Assembly (NCBI RefSeq): GCF_036323735.1
Contig: NC_086029.1
Location: 47,827,857-47,891,856 of the forward strand
Direction: 5' to 3'
Source: Rattus norvegicus
Lineage: Eukaryota > Chordata > Mammalia > Rodentia > Muridae
Length of the DNA: 64,000 nt
Below the pieces are notes generated by a model that was not told the origin of the DNA, did not search any database, and worked only from the letters and a program-made list of their open reading frames with translations. Below are positions 54,830 to 64,000 of the stretch, piece by piece. Numbering within the stretch: position 1 is the first letter of the stretch; each line of letters starts with the position of its first letter. A program made the translations under genes and the position numbers.

Positions 54830-55119
54830 CTTGTCTTTCACAAGTGTCGACCAAGAGTAATGTTTGCAGTTGTAGAGATCCAGTGACCCAGCATGTTGGA
54901 TAGCCAATTAGGCTGCACGTGGTGTGTTTCCGTAGGAAGGTTTTTTCCTGAGTAAAAATATTTCAGAATCTGAAAGGAGCTTCTAAACCAATGATGGAAG
55001 CCAATCATTTTAACTTTAAGGAAATAAATGACTAAATGACTAAGTAAATGTTTGTTTTCAATAAGGTTTTGGATTTTAAGCATCTTAGCTTTCAGAGCCT
55101 AAGGGCCTTGCTGTATTGA

Positions 55120-55275
55120 TGGGGCACGGATGAACACTAGCTCAGGGCAAGCTAGAGGGACTAGGTATGTATCCATATGGCGGTGGCAGGTGTTGAGCAC
55201 CTGACAGCCACACAGCCATCCCTGTCTTAATCAGGAGCTGTAACTACTGCACTCCAGCCTCAACAAGATTGAAAG
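55120..55275 (+). pseudogene. Possible 7SL RNA pseudogene fragment
   Basis: ACTGCACTCCAGCCT at 55246-55260 is an exact match to the 3' Alu-domain strand of 7SL RNA and is not part of rodent B1. Upstream, 'actaggtatgtatccatatggcggtg' (split here as ACTAGGTATG, TATCCATATGGC, GGTG) resembles the 7SL 'actaagttcggcatcaatat ggtg' region, with a shortened and diverged stretch between. If real, this is a decayed, internally deleted 7SL retropseudogene. No A-tail or target-site duplication is obvious. Confidence 0.4.
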
Positions 55276-55421
55276 TTGAGGTTCTTTTGTAGAAAGAGTA
55301 AGCAAAGAGGATCCTTAGACCCTCACCTAGAGTCTCAGCTGTTACTCCTATGTGTCAGTGTCCTCTTCTACCTGTTGCATGTGGACTTGCCGGTGCCAGA
55401 GTACGTAGAGGCTAGAAGGCT

Positions 55422-55423
<2 letters not shown>

Positions 55424-55485
<62 letters not shown>

Positions 55486-55490
55486 ATGTG
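55424..55490. repeat. (GT)n(ATGT)n microsatellite
   Basis: About 23 GT dinucleotides followed by about five ATGT units. Confidence 0.95.
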
Positions 55491-56339
55491 AGTCTATATG
55501 TAAAGCTATAGGGCGTCACTCAAGATAGCATGAGACTTTCAATCAGTGGAGGGTCAGTCATGCACCTGTAAGAAAGCCCCTACCCATGTACCCAAAGTAA
55601 GACCAACTATATTCACTGTCCATTGAGCTAGGGCTTGGCTGAAGAGTTCCCTGGGTTTGTTGTTAATACTTTACCGGGTCCTCCTAAGAAAAGTTTGTGC
55701 CGAGCCACGAGGTGGTCTGGTCATTCCGGGCCCACTGTTCTTCTTTGCCATCAGCTCAGAGTCTGCTCACCCTCATGTGGACCTCTGGTACCTCCTCTTC
55801 CCATTCACAGTGAAAGCCAAGATCTTTTCAGGCCCCTGAGCTACTTCACTTTAATCAGCCTCCAGTGCTTAACTGGATTGCTTGCATCTGCCTCCCCCTT
55901 GCCTCCCTGACTGAGCTGAGCTGATCAAAGCAGCCTCTCTCCAGGCTTTGCCCCTGTCCATCCTTTTGCCTGGAAGAGCCTCCCTTTGATATCCACAGGA
56001 TCCTACTTCTTCAGTGTCTGCTCCAGTGTGTCCTGTTAGAAAGGCCACTCTAGCACTCTGTGCAGAGACATGGCTACCATAGCTGCCCAGCTTTGTCATT
56101 TGCATGCATTTATCACCTTGGGGTGAGACAGGGCTACATTCAACCCCATCCCACCCTACTGCCTACACTGTAGGAGAATAAACACTCATGAAGAGAAATA
56201 CTATATTTCAAATAGGCTTCTTGGAAATGATGGCCCTTTCAGTGTTCTCCATCCCGGTAGAAGAAGCCAACATTGCTCTAATGTGATTGGATACCTTTCC
56301 TGTCATTCTTTAAGGCAGTTTGTGCTGGCAATCCTTTGC

Positions 56340-56471
56340 TATGTTCTACAATACGTAAGTTTAACATCGTTGCATTTTTACTGCAACATTGTTGCACAGC
56401 TTTATTGTATATATCATAATTAGACACATGTGTTTACTGTGAAATGAACAAACAGAAGTGATGACAGTTCT
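56340..56471 (-). mobile_element. Ancient L1 3' UTR-like fragment (antisense)
   Basis: AT-rich sequence with 'ttactgcaacattgttgcac' recalling the antisense 3' UTR of old mammalian L1s. Probably the 3'-most piece of the broken L1 that continues at 56780. Confidence 0.4.
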
Positions 56472-56760
56472 GCTTGTGTGTATGTGCAGCATGTTTGTTT
56501 GTGCTTCTGGGGGCCAGCGCTCAGTGCTGGGTATCTCAATCACGCTCCTTATTTTTGAGGCATGATCTCTCACTGAATCTAGAACTTGCTATTTTCCAGA
56601 CTGCCTAGGCCACAGGCTTCAGGGATCTGGTGGTCTCCACGTCTACACAATGCAGCTGTGAATCAACCACCACACCTGGATTTACTGTGGGTGCTGGGGT
56701 CCAAACTCAGGTCTTGATGCCTGCTAAGTGGGCACATAATGCACTAGGCACTCCCCAGCA
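56472..56760 (-). mobile_element. B4 SINE (antisense)
   Basis: 'tgcttctgggggccagcgct', 'ttatttttgaggcatgatct', 'ctcactgaatctagaacttg', 'gtgggtgctggggtccaaac', 'tcaggtcttgatgcctgcta' and 'ggcactccccagca'. Full B4 layout in reverse. Confidence 0.8.
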
Positions 56761-56779
56761 ATAAGAAACTTTATCTTTT

Positions 56780-57106
56780 CCAGGATCAGCTGCTTTTATG
56801 TGCTGGGAATTCGTAGTCACCGTTACTTTGAAAGATACCACAAATTGTTTTTATCACTAGCCACCCCAGTAACCATAGGGCATCAGTTGCTCTTTATTTA
56901 GTTTCTTTCCAACCTTCCTCCCTGCTAATCAACCAGTCTCTAGTGACCTCTGTTAGGAGATCAGCTATCTAGTTTCTGAAAATGATCGACAGCTCAGGAC
57001 TTACCGTTCTACAACTGGCTTACTTCACTTAACACGATGACCTTGGGTCCTAATGACATAGTTCATTCTTTCTGTGTATGAATGTTCTCTGTATGACACT
57101 TCTATA
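56780..57106 (-). mobile_element. Ancient L1 (antisense), piece B
   Basis: 'accagtctctagtgacctct', 'tacaactggcttacttcact', 'taacacgatgaccttgggtc' and 'tgacatagttcattctttct' give the antisense L1M 3' UTR/ORF2 border ('ctggcttatttcactcagca'). It breaks off where the GT-rich SINE tail begins and continues at 57634. Confidence 0.75.
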
Positions 57107-57456
57107 TTTGTGTGTGTGCACATCTGTTTGTGTGTATATGTTTGTGTGTACCTGTTGTGTGTGTACCTGTTTGTGTATGTGTGTACCTGTTTTGTATGTG
57201 TGTGTATGTGTGTGCACCTGTTGTGTGTGTACCTGTTTGTGTGTGCGTATGTATGTGTGTACAACTGTTTGTGTGTGTGTGCACCTGTTTGTTTGTGTGT
57301 ACCTGTTTATGGGTGTGCACCTGTTTGTATGTGTATGTGTGTGCACCTGTTGTGTGTGTGCACCTGTTATGTGTGTGTACCTGTTTATGGGTGTGCACCT
57401 GTTTGTATGTCTATGTGTGTGCACCTGTTGTATGCGTGCGCCTGTTTTGTGTGTAC

Positions 57457-57487
<31 letters not shown>

Positions 57488-57500
57488 CATGTGTGTGTGC
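57107..57500. repeat. GT-rich minisatellite with CCTGTT spacers
   Basis: About 18 repeats of an irregular 20-24 bp unit: (GT)4-6 runs separated by CCTGTTTGTG, CCTGTTGTGTG or CCTGTTTATGGG. A pure (GT)n lies at 57463-57487. Cys/Val-rich and Thr/His-rich frames of up to 180 codons on both strands follow the repeat and are not genes. Confidence 0.93.
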
Positions 57501-57633
57501 ACACACCTGTAAATTGCTGGAGGCAAAATAAAGCCCCAGGAACTTGTCCTATGACCCTCTGCACCCAGCTGAACTCAGGCCCCTGTGCTTGCACGGCAAG
57601 TGCTCTTACCCTCTGAGCCCTCTCTTCAGCCCC
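57501..57633 (-). mobile_element. SINE of B3/B4 class (antisense)
   Basis: 'acccagctgaactcaggccc', 'ctgtgcttgcacggcaagtg' and 'ctcttaccctctgagccctc' then 'ttcagcccc' are the antisense tRNA-like head. The GT minisatellite upstream is its overgrown tail. Confidence 0.75.
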
Positions 57634-57829
57634 GTTGCACATCTTCCTTATGCTGGTAGGCATTGCTGTGCAGTAAGCTCAGCGGTGTGAGCGTCTCTGG
57701 TGTGGTAGCCTCACCCACCTGGAAACAGGACTGCCGGATCTATGGCAGCTCTGCTTTCAGTTTTTGTTTTTGTTTTTTTGTTTTTTGTTTTTTTTCTAAG
57801 AATCTCCATCCTTTTCCTAAAAGAGTATT
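57634..57829 (-). mobile_element. Ancient L1 (antisense), piece C
   Basis: 'gcattgctgtgcagtaagct', 'gtctctggtgtggtagcctc', 'aggactgccggatctatggc', 'agctctgctttcagtttttg', 'aatctccatccttttcc' follow the antisense ORF2 text ('...gattgctggatcttatggta gttct'). A (TTTTG)n/T-rich patch lies at 57763-57797. It continues piece B. Confidence 0.8.
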
Positions 57830-58025
57830 TTATTTTCTGTGTATGGGTGCTTTGCTTGCATTCATGTACATGCACCACATACAAGTATGGCGCCCCTGGA
57901 GGCTGCAAGAGCACATTGGAACCCCTGGATCTGGAATTACAGATGATTGTGAGCTGCCTCGTGGGTGCTGGGAAGCAAACACGGGCCATCTGTAAGGGAA
58001 GTCAGCTCTTAACAAGTCACTTTCG
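57830..58025 (-). mobile_element. B3-type SINE (antisense)
   Basis: 'gtgtatgggtgctttgcttg', 'tggatctggaattacagatg', 'attgtgagctgcctcgtggg', 'tgctgggaagcaaacacggg' and 'cagctcttaacaag'. Inserted in the old L1. Confidence 0.85.
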
Positions 58026-58072
58026 TTAGGATCCTCTATCCACAAAAAAGTTTATTTTTAGTATTTTAAAAT

Positions 58073-58131
58073 TGTGTGTGTGTGTGTGTGTGTTTGTGTG
58101 TGTGTATGTGTGTGTGTGTGTGCGTGCATGT
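58073..58131. repeat. (GT)n microsatellite
   Basis: About 29 GT dinucleotides with a few TTTG and TATG interruptions; the tail of the next SINE. Confidence 0.93.
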
Positions 58132-58304
58132 GCCTGTGATTATGTGCGTGCAAGGACATTGCCTATAAAGCTCAGCAGTGTCAGATCTTTTGGGAACTGG
58201 ACTTATAGTGGGTCGTGACCCATCCATGACAGCTGCTGAGAACTGAACTCAGGTCTCCTGTGAAGCCGTTGGTGCTGTTAGCCACTGAGCCATCTCTCCA
58301 GCCC
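58105..58304 (-). mobile_element. B3-type SINE (antisense)
   Basis: 'cagatcttttgggaactgga', 'cttatagtgggtcgtgaccc', 'gctgagaactgaactcaggt' and 'gccactgagccatctctcca', ending CAGCCC. Confidence 0.85.
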
Positions 58305-58329
58305 ACAATCTTAGTTTTAGTTAATTAAT

Positions 58330-58490
58330 TTTCATGTATGTGTATGGGCACCACATGCATGCCCGGTGCCCATGAAAGCCAGAAGACAGAATTAAATACC
58401 CCGAAACCAGAGTTCCAGGCAGTTGTGAGCTGGGAACTGAACACAGGTCCTCTGCTAGAGCAGCCAGTGCTCTTCACTGCTGAGCCATCC
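58330..58490 (-). mobile_element. B3-type SINE (antisense)
   Basis: 'gggcaccacatgcatgcccg', 'tgtgagctgggaactgaaca', 'caggtcctctgctagagcag', 'ccagtgctcttcactgctga' and 'gccatcc'. Third SINE in a row with the same orientation. Confidence 0.85.
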
Positions 58491-58815
58491 GTTATGGTTT
58501 ATATGTGCTCGGCCCAGGGAGTGGCACTATTAGAACGTGTAACCCTGATGCAGTAGGTGTGGCCTTGTTGGAGGAAGTGTGTCACTGTGAGTGTGGGCTT
58601 TAAGACCTTCATCCTTACTGTCTGGAAGCTGCTAGCAGCCTTCCAATGAAGAAGTAGAATTCTCAGCTCCTCCTGCGCCATGCCTCCCTGGACACTGCCA
58701 TGCTCCCGCCTTGATGATAATGGACTGAACCTCTGAACCTGTAAGCCAGCCCCAATTAAACGTTGTCCTTTTAAGACTTGCCTTGGTCATGGTGTCTGTT
58801 CACAGCAGTAGACCC
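58491..58815 (+). mobile_element. ORR1-type MaLR LTR (sense)
   Basis: 'gttatggtttatatgtgctc', 'ggcccagggagtggcactat', 'gatgataatggactgaacct', 'ctgaacctgtaagccagccc', 'ccttggtcatggtgtctgtt' and 'cacagcagtagaccc'. Low divergence, near full length. Inserted in the old antisense L1. Confidence 0.93.
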
Positions 58816-59760
58816 CTCGTCCTTTTCCCACTGCACTTATATTAATGTGTATTCCTACCAGTGTTACATGGGAGTCCTCTTCCTCCTCATTTCCTCGGCT
58901 TTTATTATTATTATTTTTTTTATCTTTGAATGGTCCAACTATGGCGACATCATCCCTTATGGTAGTTTTCCTCCTCGTGTCTCCCTGACCATTAGTGGTG
59001 TGGAGAACCTCCAACTGCTGGAGTTTGCATGCCTTCTATTTGAGAAATGTGTGCTCATTTTTCCACACTGATTATTTGGGCTTCCTTTTGGTGCTCAGGC
59101 TTTTGAGTTCTTTATCGTGTATACAAATCCGTCATCAGGCAAATGGTTTGCAAACGCATCCCCCACTCTGCAGGATGCCTCTTTGCTCTGTTAGCTGATT
59201 CTTCTGCTTGCTAAAAGCTTGATACTTTGATGTAATCCCATTTATTTGTTTTAAATTAAAAAGAAATCAGCCTGTGCCTTTGAGATCCCATTAAAGAGTT
59301 CTATCCACACAAACGTTTTCAAGAGTTTCCCTCTGTTGTCTTATAGAGCTTCCAGAATCGGGATTTCCGATTTGGTCTGTGGTATGTTTGAGTTGACGTG
59401 TATGGTGGGAGGTTAGCACATGGCTTCCTGCTTCTGCATGTGCGTATCCGTTTTGCCAGCACTATTTACCCAAGAGGTGGTTCCCTCCCACTGTATACAT
59501 TTTCTTTCATTTTTGTCAAAGGTCGGTTTGCTGTGTTCACACAGAACTCTGTCACTACAGGAGCCCACGTGTCATCTGTCTTGCTCCTACCACACCTCGA
59601 TGATTTCTATATAGTTTTAGGAATGTTTTGAAGTCAGGCACAGTGATGCCTCTGCTGGGCCTTTTGTGGTTCCCTGTGAGTTTTAGGATCATTTCCCACT
59701 ATTTCTGTGAAGAAAATCATTGGTATTTCGAAGGCTTTCTTTAGGACCGTTTCTCATTTT
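58816..59760 (-). mobile_element. Ancient L1 (antisense), piece D (ORF2)
   Basis: Antisense ORF2 text continues from piece C: 'attaatgtgtattcctacca', 'ttatttgggcttccttttgg', 'catcaggcaaatggtttgca', 'taatcccatttatttgtttt', 'ttgccagcactatttaccca', 'ttttgaagtcaggcacagtg' and 'ctgtgaagaaaatcattggt'. Multiple lesions leave no frame. The two largest open frames on the plus strand are shadows. Confidence 0.85.
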
Positions 59761-60220
59761 GCAAGAGTTGATTTACTTAAATGAGAAAATGTGTCCCTAA
59801 ATTAGACCGACTGGGTACATATAAATACAGTTGGCTAGAATATGCGAAATCGAGCAAATGACAGAAAGCGCCAGCGTTTGCCCGTTCAGTGCCACAGCAT
59901 GGCCAGTAGCTACTCCCTCAAAGAAAAGGTTCCCTTCGCTGCACACAGCACGTAAGAATCAGACTGTAGAGTGGAGGGAGCATTCCTTATAGAGGTGAGA
60001 GCACAGTGTGAGATAACCCATCCCTAACCTGGGCAGTGTGTCTTGGCACATAGGCACTCTCCTGGCCTGTCGAGCCTCTTGTGTGACACCGCCTTTAGGG
60101 TCAGGACATCACTGAATGGGACACAAGTGAGAGTGAGCTTCATTGGCCAGATCCAAGTCACATGACTGGAGCCATGAAAGAAGCTTGGAGATAAAGGAGT
60201 TCATTGGTGTTGGGTCAGTG
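59761..60220. other. Unique sequence, nothing recognised
   Basis: No family or gene recognised. Confidence 0.4.
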
Positions 60221-60545
60221 TCTTAGTTTATCAGGCCATGGGAGACTGGATGCTTACAGGAGGTATCTATTTGGGTCATGGCTGTGGAAGTGGAGGCCAA
60301 TCACATGGAGCTGCTATTGGGGGGGGGGGGGCGCTTCGTACGGCTTCGTGACATCAGGTGTAAGAACAAGAGAATGCCAGGCCAAGTTCATTTGCTTCTT
60401 CAAGAATTCATTCACTCTTGGGGTGACAGCGTCCATGGATTACTTTATGGGGGTGGAGCCTTGCAGCCTAATCACCTCCAGGGATGCCCCACCGAGCAGT
60501 GTCACTCTCCCTGTTAGTTTTGGAGAGGACGTTCAAGCCAGAGAA
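60221..60545 (-). mobile_element. Ancient MST/MLT1-like LTR (antisense)
   Basis: 'tgtcttagtttatcaggcca', 'gtggagccttgcagcctaat', 'cacctccagggatgccccac' give the antisense layout of an old mammalian MaLR LTR. A run of 13 G lies inside (60319-60331). Confidence 0.6.
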
Positions 60546-60899
60546 GATAGCATTAGAGATCTCTGTGACACAGATATGACCACAGGAAAATGGAACTATT
60601 TATTTGTCCAAATTAATATGAAACTTTCCCTGAGGTGTCTCAGCGTTTGTTGCCACCTAGCAGCCTGGCGTTAAAATTCCCGTGTTGGAAACTCAAAACA
60701 AAGCAACCATTTGTGAGGTTTCTGAGGGTTGAGGGGGCATTGCGAAGTTGCCTCAGTTGTTCAGAACACTTTCTCTGAGGGCACAGGGCTGGAATTCTGA
60801 TCCCAGCATTGGTACAATCAGCCGTATGGTCCTACACACATGTAGCCACAGTTCCAAGGACAGAAACAGATTGCCAGGGTCTGCTGCCTCACAGACCAT
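60546..60899. other. Unique sequence, nothing recognised
   Basis: No family or gene seen. Confidence 0.4.
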
Positions 60900-61892
60900 C
60901 TTTATCCAAACTATAGAAAGAACTCAAGAAACTAGACATCAACAAACCAACTGATTCAATTTAAAAAGGAGGTCTCTAATGAGATCCAAACAGAGAATTC
61001 TCGTTAGAAGAGTGTCAAATAGCCGAGAAACACTTAAAGATGTGTTCAACTTCCTTAGCCATTGGGAAAATGCAGATCGAAATGACTTTGACACATGTCC
61101 ATCTTACACATGTCAGAACGACTAAGATCAATAACACGAACCCCAGAGGATGTGGAGCAAGGGGAGCACCCTCCGTTGTTGGTGGGAATGCAAACTCATA
61201 CAGCCACTCTGGAAATCAATATGGCAGTTCCCCAGAAAATTAGGAATTGATCTACCTCAAGACCCAGCTATATCAGTCCTGATTATATACCCAAAAGATG
61301 CTCCATCATCCCACAAGGACGCTTGCTCCATTATGTTCACCGCAGCTTTATTCATAGCAGTCAGAAACTGAAAACAACCTAGATGTCCCTCAGCTGAAGA
61401 ATGGATAAAGAAAATGTGGTCTATTTACTCAACGGAGTATTTCTCAGGTGTTAAAATCAAAGACATCATGAAATTTGCAGGCAAATGGACAGAACTAGAA
61501 AAAGTAGCATCCTGTGTGAGGTAATCTAGACCAAGAAAGACAAACGTGGTGTGTACCCACTGATAAGTGGATGTTAGCTATAAAGGATAGTCATCTGACA
61601 ACACGCAGACTCAGAGAAGCTAAGAAATGAGGAGGGATCTACAGAGGACCCATGGATCTCACTGGGAAGGAGAAACAGAATGGATTTTGCTTATCGACTT
61701 GAGGTGGGTGAGAATGGGAGCAAGAGGGAGAGACAGAGGCAGAGAGAGTAGAGAGATGATGGAATTGGGGGGCTTTTGTGGAAACCTAGTGCAGTGGAAA
61801 TTTCCTGGAATCTATGAGGGTGACTTATCGAGGACTCCACATAATGGAGGATACAGAGCCTGAACCAGCCATCTTCTGTAATCAGAGAAAGT
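60900..61892 (+). mobile_element. Older rodent L1 fragment (ORF2 end and 3' UTR)
   Basis: Sense order parallel to the young L1 at 50 kb: 'agaactcaagaaactagaca', 'tgtcaaatagccgagaaaca', 'gggaaaatgcagatcgaaat', 'ccgttgttggtgggaatgca', 'ataatatacccaaaagatg'-type text, 'gaatggataaagaaaatgtg', then a GA-rich stretch and 'cataatggaggatacagagc'. Frameshifts (one in the zinc-knuckle region near 61150) and stops break the ORF2 end. Older than the 50-kb copy. Confidence 0.85.
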
Positions 61893-61895
61893 GTG

Positions 61896-62010
61896 TCTCA
61901 GTTGCTGTTCTATTGCTATGAAGAGACACCATGACCAAGTCAACTCTTATAAGGAAAGCATTTAATAGACGGCTTGCTTACAGTTTCAGAGGTGACCATG
62001 GTACCACAGG
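61896..62010 (-). mobile_element. MaLR LTR fragment (antisense)
   Basis: 'tgtctcagttgctgttctat', 'tgctatgaagagacaccatg', 'accaagtcaactcttataag', 'gaaagcatttaatagacggc' and 'ttgcttacagtttcagaggt'. Only the 3' third of an ORR1-like LTR in reverse. Confidence 0.75.
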
Positions 62011-62152
62011 TTCACTAAAAGTTCCTGCCTAGAAGGAAATTGGGATAGGATGTTAGAGGAGGAGATTGGACTCCCTCTTCTGGTCTCTACCCATACTCAT
62101 GTGATAACAAATAAATATTTTTATCAAATAAGTAAAAATTTTGAGGTGAATT

Positions 62153-62266
62153 TGGGGCTGGGGAGATGGCTAAATGGTCAAATTTGAGGATAGGAGTTTG
62201 ATCCCCCGAGCCCACTTCAACTCTGGCCGTTGAAGGCATCCCAAGGGTAATACACCATGTGTATTT

Positions 62267-62314
<48 letters not shown>
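62153..62314 (+). mobile_element. SINE of B2/B3 class with CA tail
   Basis: 'ttggggctggggagatggct', a worn 'aatggtcaaatttgaggata' core, 'tttgatcccccgagcccact' (B-box region), then (CA)n. Diverged. Confidence 0.7.
62269..62314. repeat. (CA)n microsatellite
   Basis: About 23 AC dinucleotides, uninterrupted. Confidence 0.97.
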
Positions 62315-62316
<2 letters not shown>

Positions 62317-64000
62317 TTCTTTACTTAGCACCTAGACTTACGTTTTGAATTTATTTTAACTGACACATAGCAATTGCACATAGCCATGGCAAACAAGTGA
62401 TATTTTACACATATACATATATATACATATATACATATATATAAAGAAATCAGGGGAAGGAGTAGTTTCATCATGAACACCACCGTAAGACAATGGAACT
62501 CACATAGAATCATCTTTCAGGGTCATGAGCTCAGGCATGAAAAGCAAAGTAACATGAATGTGTCAGAGCCTCAATTAGTACAATAGTAGCACTACTTTGA
62601 GATGGTCCCTAAAGACCTTAATGGATGGATTTCTCCAGAACAATCACACTGGGGATTCGATTCTCTCTAGATGGACAAAGAAGCTGAACTTGGGGCAAAA
62701 TGGAAAGAAAAGGTGAAATTTGAAATCAATGTCATATTTCTTGTCACTGTCACAATGCTGTTTTTAAAATCAAATACACACAAAACAACAACAGAACAAA
62801 AAAACCAAAACAAAACCCCCATGGTTCACTACAGATGCCTCTGGATTTAGAACACCTAGTAGACTGTTGGGGTGCACCTTCGGGTGTGTGTAGAAAGGAT
62901 TAACTGAGTTAAGGAAGCCCACTCTGATATGGGTAGCACCTTTCCATGGATCAGGCCAGGAAGACAGATAGAACAAGAGGAAGCTTGCACAAGAGACAGC
63001 ATTCCCATGGTTCCCTGCTTGGCTACCATGTGAACTGTTCTGTTCCTCCCTCCACATATTCTCCAATGTGATAGACAGGTGGACATTTCCACCACCGTGA
63101 TACAAAATAAGTCCTTGTTCTCTTCGATTTCTCTTGAAGGTATTTTTAGCCTCCTTGCTGAAAGCTAAGTAGCTATTCTTGTAGACATTGCAATAAAGAA
63201 ATGAACATAAACATCAGCTTAGTAAAAGAATTGTCTAACTAGTGCCTATCAGCTGTGTTTTTGGAGTGTAAAGATACTAAAATAGTTAACTTTGTTTAGA
63301 ACTTACATGCACTATAAAACACCCCTGAAGTTTATTTTATTGTATCTGCTGTAGCTCTAGGAAGCATTCTTGTTATTGATATACAGTCTTGATTTATGGA
63401 CAACATGACAGAGCAGGCAAGATTATTGACTTCTGGTGAAGCATTTGACCAGAGTCACTTCATGAGGGAAGCAATCAATCAGCGTTGACTTTCCTGGGAG
63501 GATTTAATCCATTTGCCTACTTGTTGACTCTGTAGACAACTGCAGAGCGTCCTGTGGCTCCCAAGGATCGAGGAGAGTGGAGGAAGCATGGCAGATGAGT
63601 TCTCTAAGGCACAGGATTTACACTGATTAAATGGAAATTTTATTTTGGAGACAATGTCTGAGATTATGTATGCACCACACCCTCTTGTAGCAGTAGAGAA
63701 AATTTAGAGTTAGCAAGTCTAGTAACTGTGGGTCAGGACATCCCAGGGTCAGGGAGAGGAGTGAGGGTCAGAACCCAGCCATCACAAGCTTTAATCTATG
63801 GTATCTGAAGAAAGATGTGCAGAAGTCCTTGTTTTACAGACAGATTATCTTCACACACTGGAAACCACCTCCTCAATATTTATTTGGTCTAAAGACTCAT
63901 GACAATTCTAGAAGAAGATGATACCTATGGAATATTCTAGTGTGGACTGCCTTCCTGTCTTGTTGATAATAACAATAGTTAACACTGCTTGGTTACTTAT
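62315..64000. other. Unique AT-rich sequence to the window end
   Basis: Holds a short CATATA tract (62407-62443) and an A/C-rich patch (62770-62815). No repeat family or exon is recognised. The 111-codon minus-strand frame at 62770-63105 has no recognisable domain. Confidence 0.4.

Larger units (their letters stand above)
54830..56339. other. Mostly unique sequence
   Basis: Contains a (GT)n tract and a possible 7SL RNA fragment (listed separately). Otherwise no repeat family or exon recognised. Confidence 0.4.

Noticed and set aside
57050..57616. Cys-rich (plus) and Thr/His-rich (minus) proteins of up to 180 codons
   Set aside because: Translations of a GT/CA-rich minisatellite with no non-repeat domain.
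1..64000. A prokaryotic-type system, phage defence island or viral genome
   Set aside because: The whole window is mammalian repeat-rich DNA; no compact gene runs, no ribosome-binding sites and no viral reading frames were seen.

Overview
This is mammalian, non-coding, repeat-rich DNA and almost certainly from the rat (Rattus). Three things point there: an ID retroposon close to the rat consensus (5678-5757), a young 5'-truncated L1 whose 3' UTR is of the rat L1 type (50075-51795), and many rodent B1/B2-B3/B4 SINEs and rodent MaLR (ORR1/MT-type) LTRs. There are no operons, no bacterial gene structure and no CRISPR array. I find no exon of a host protein-coding gene that I can defend. The longest open frames lie in tandem repeats whose unit length is a multiple of three, or in the L1 ORF2 remnant. 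The window is best read as intergenic or deep-intronic sequence.

Layout. 1-5.6 kb: mostly unique sequence, two B2/B3 SINEs, short tandem repeats and a small L1 remnant. 5.6-7.4 kb: a young ID, then an ancient MST/MLT1-like LTR split by two antisense MaLR LTRs. 7.88-8.80 kb: a 21-bp G-rich minisatellite. 9-15 kb: unique sequence with three MaLR-class LTRs. 15.24-17.19 kb: a 29-bp minisatellite of about 65 units. 17-25 kb: unique sequence, a perfect 120-bp duplication at 22.2 kb, and a B1 carrying a perfect 26-bp hairpin at 24.4 kb. 25.5-26.6 kb: an LTR with a swollen CA/TA tract. 27.5-33.8 kb: a B4, a 29-bp tandem repeat, a 14-bp minisatellite that begins inside a MaLR, and further LTRs. 35.2-36.5 kb: a heptamer array. 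37.4-38.3 kb: an ancient L1M fragment. 38.8-41.5 kb: a complex MaLR patch containing an unassigned insertion and a local duplication. 42-49 kb: mostly unique sequence with SINEs, small tandem repeats and a few candidate conserved elements. 49.8-51.9 kb: an ORR1 LTR split by the young L1, flanked by a 14-bp target-site duplication. 52.5-54.8 kb: LTR cluster. 55.1 kb: a possible 7SL RNA fragment. 56.3-59.8 kb: one ancient antisense L1 broken by several SINEs and an ORR1. 60-64 kb: an older LTR and L1 fragment, then unique sequence.

No genes work together here. What is notable is the density of minisatellites (about 5 kb in total) and several readable mutation histories: nested insertions, a snap-back inverted duplication, local direct duplications and variant-linked tandem arrays. 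Subfamily names for LTRs and SINEs come from recognising consensus sequence by eye and are hedged where they could be wrong.
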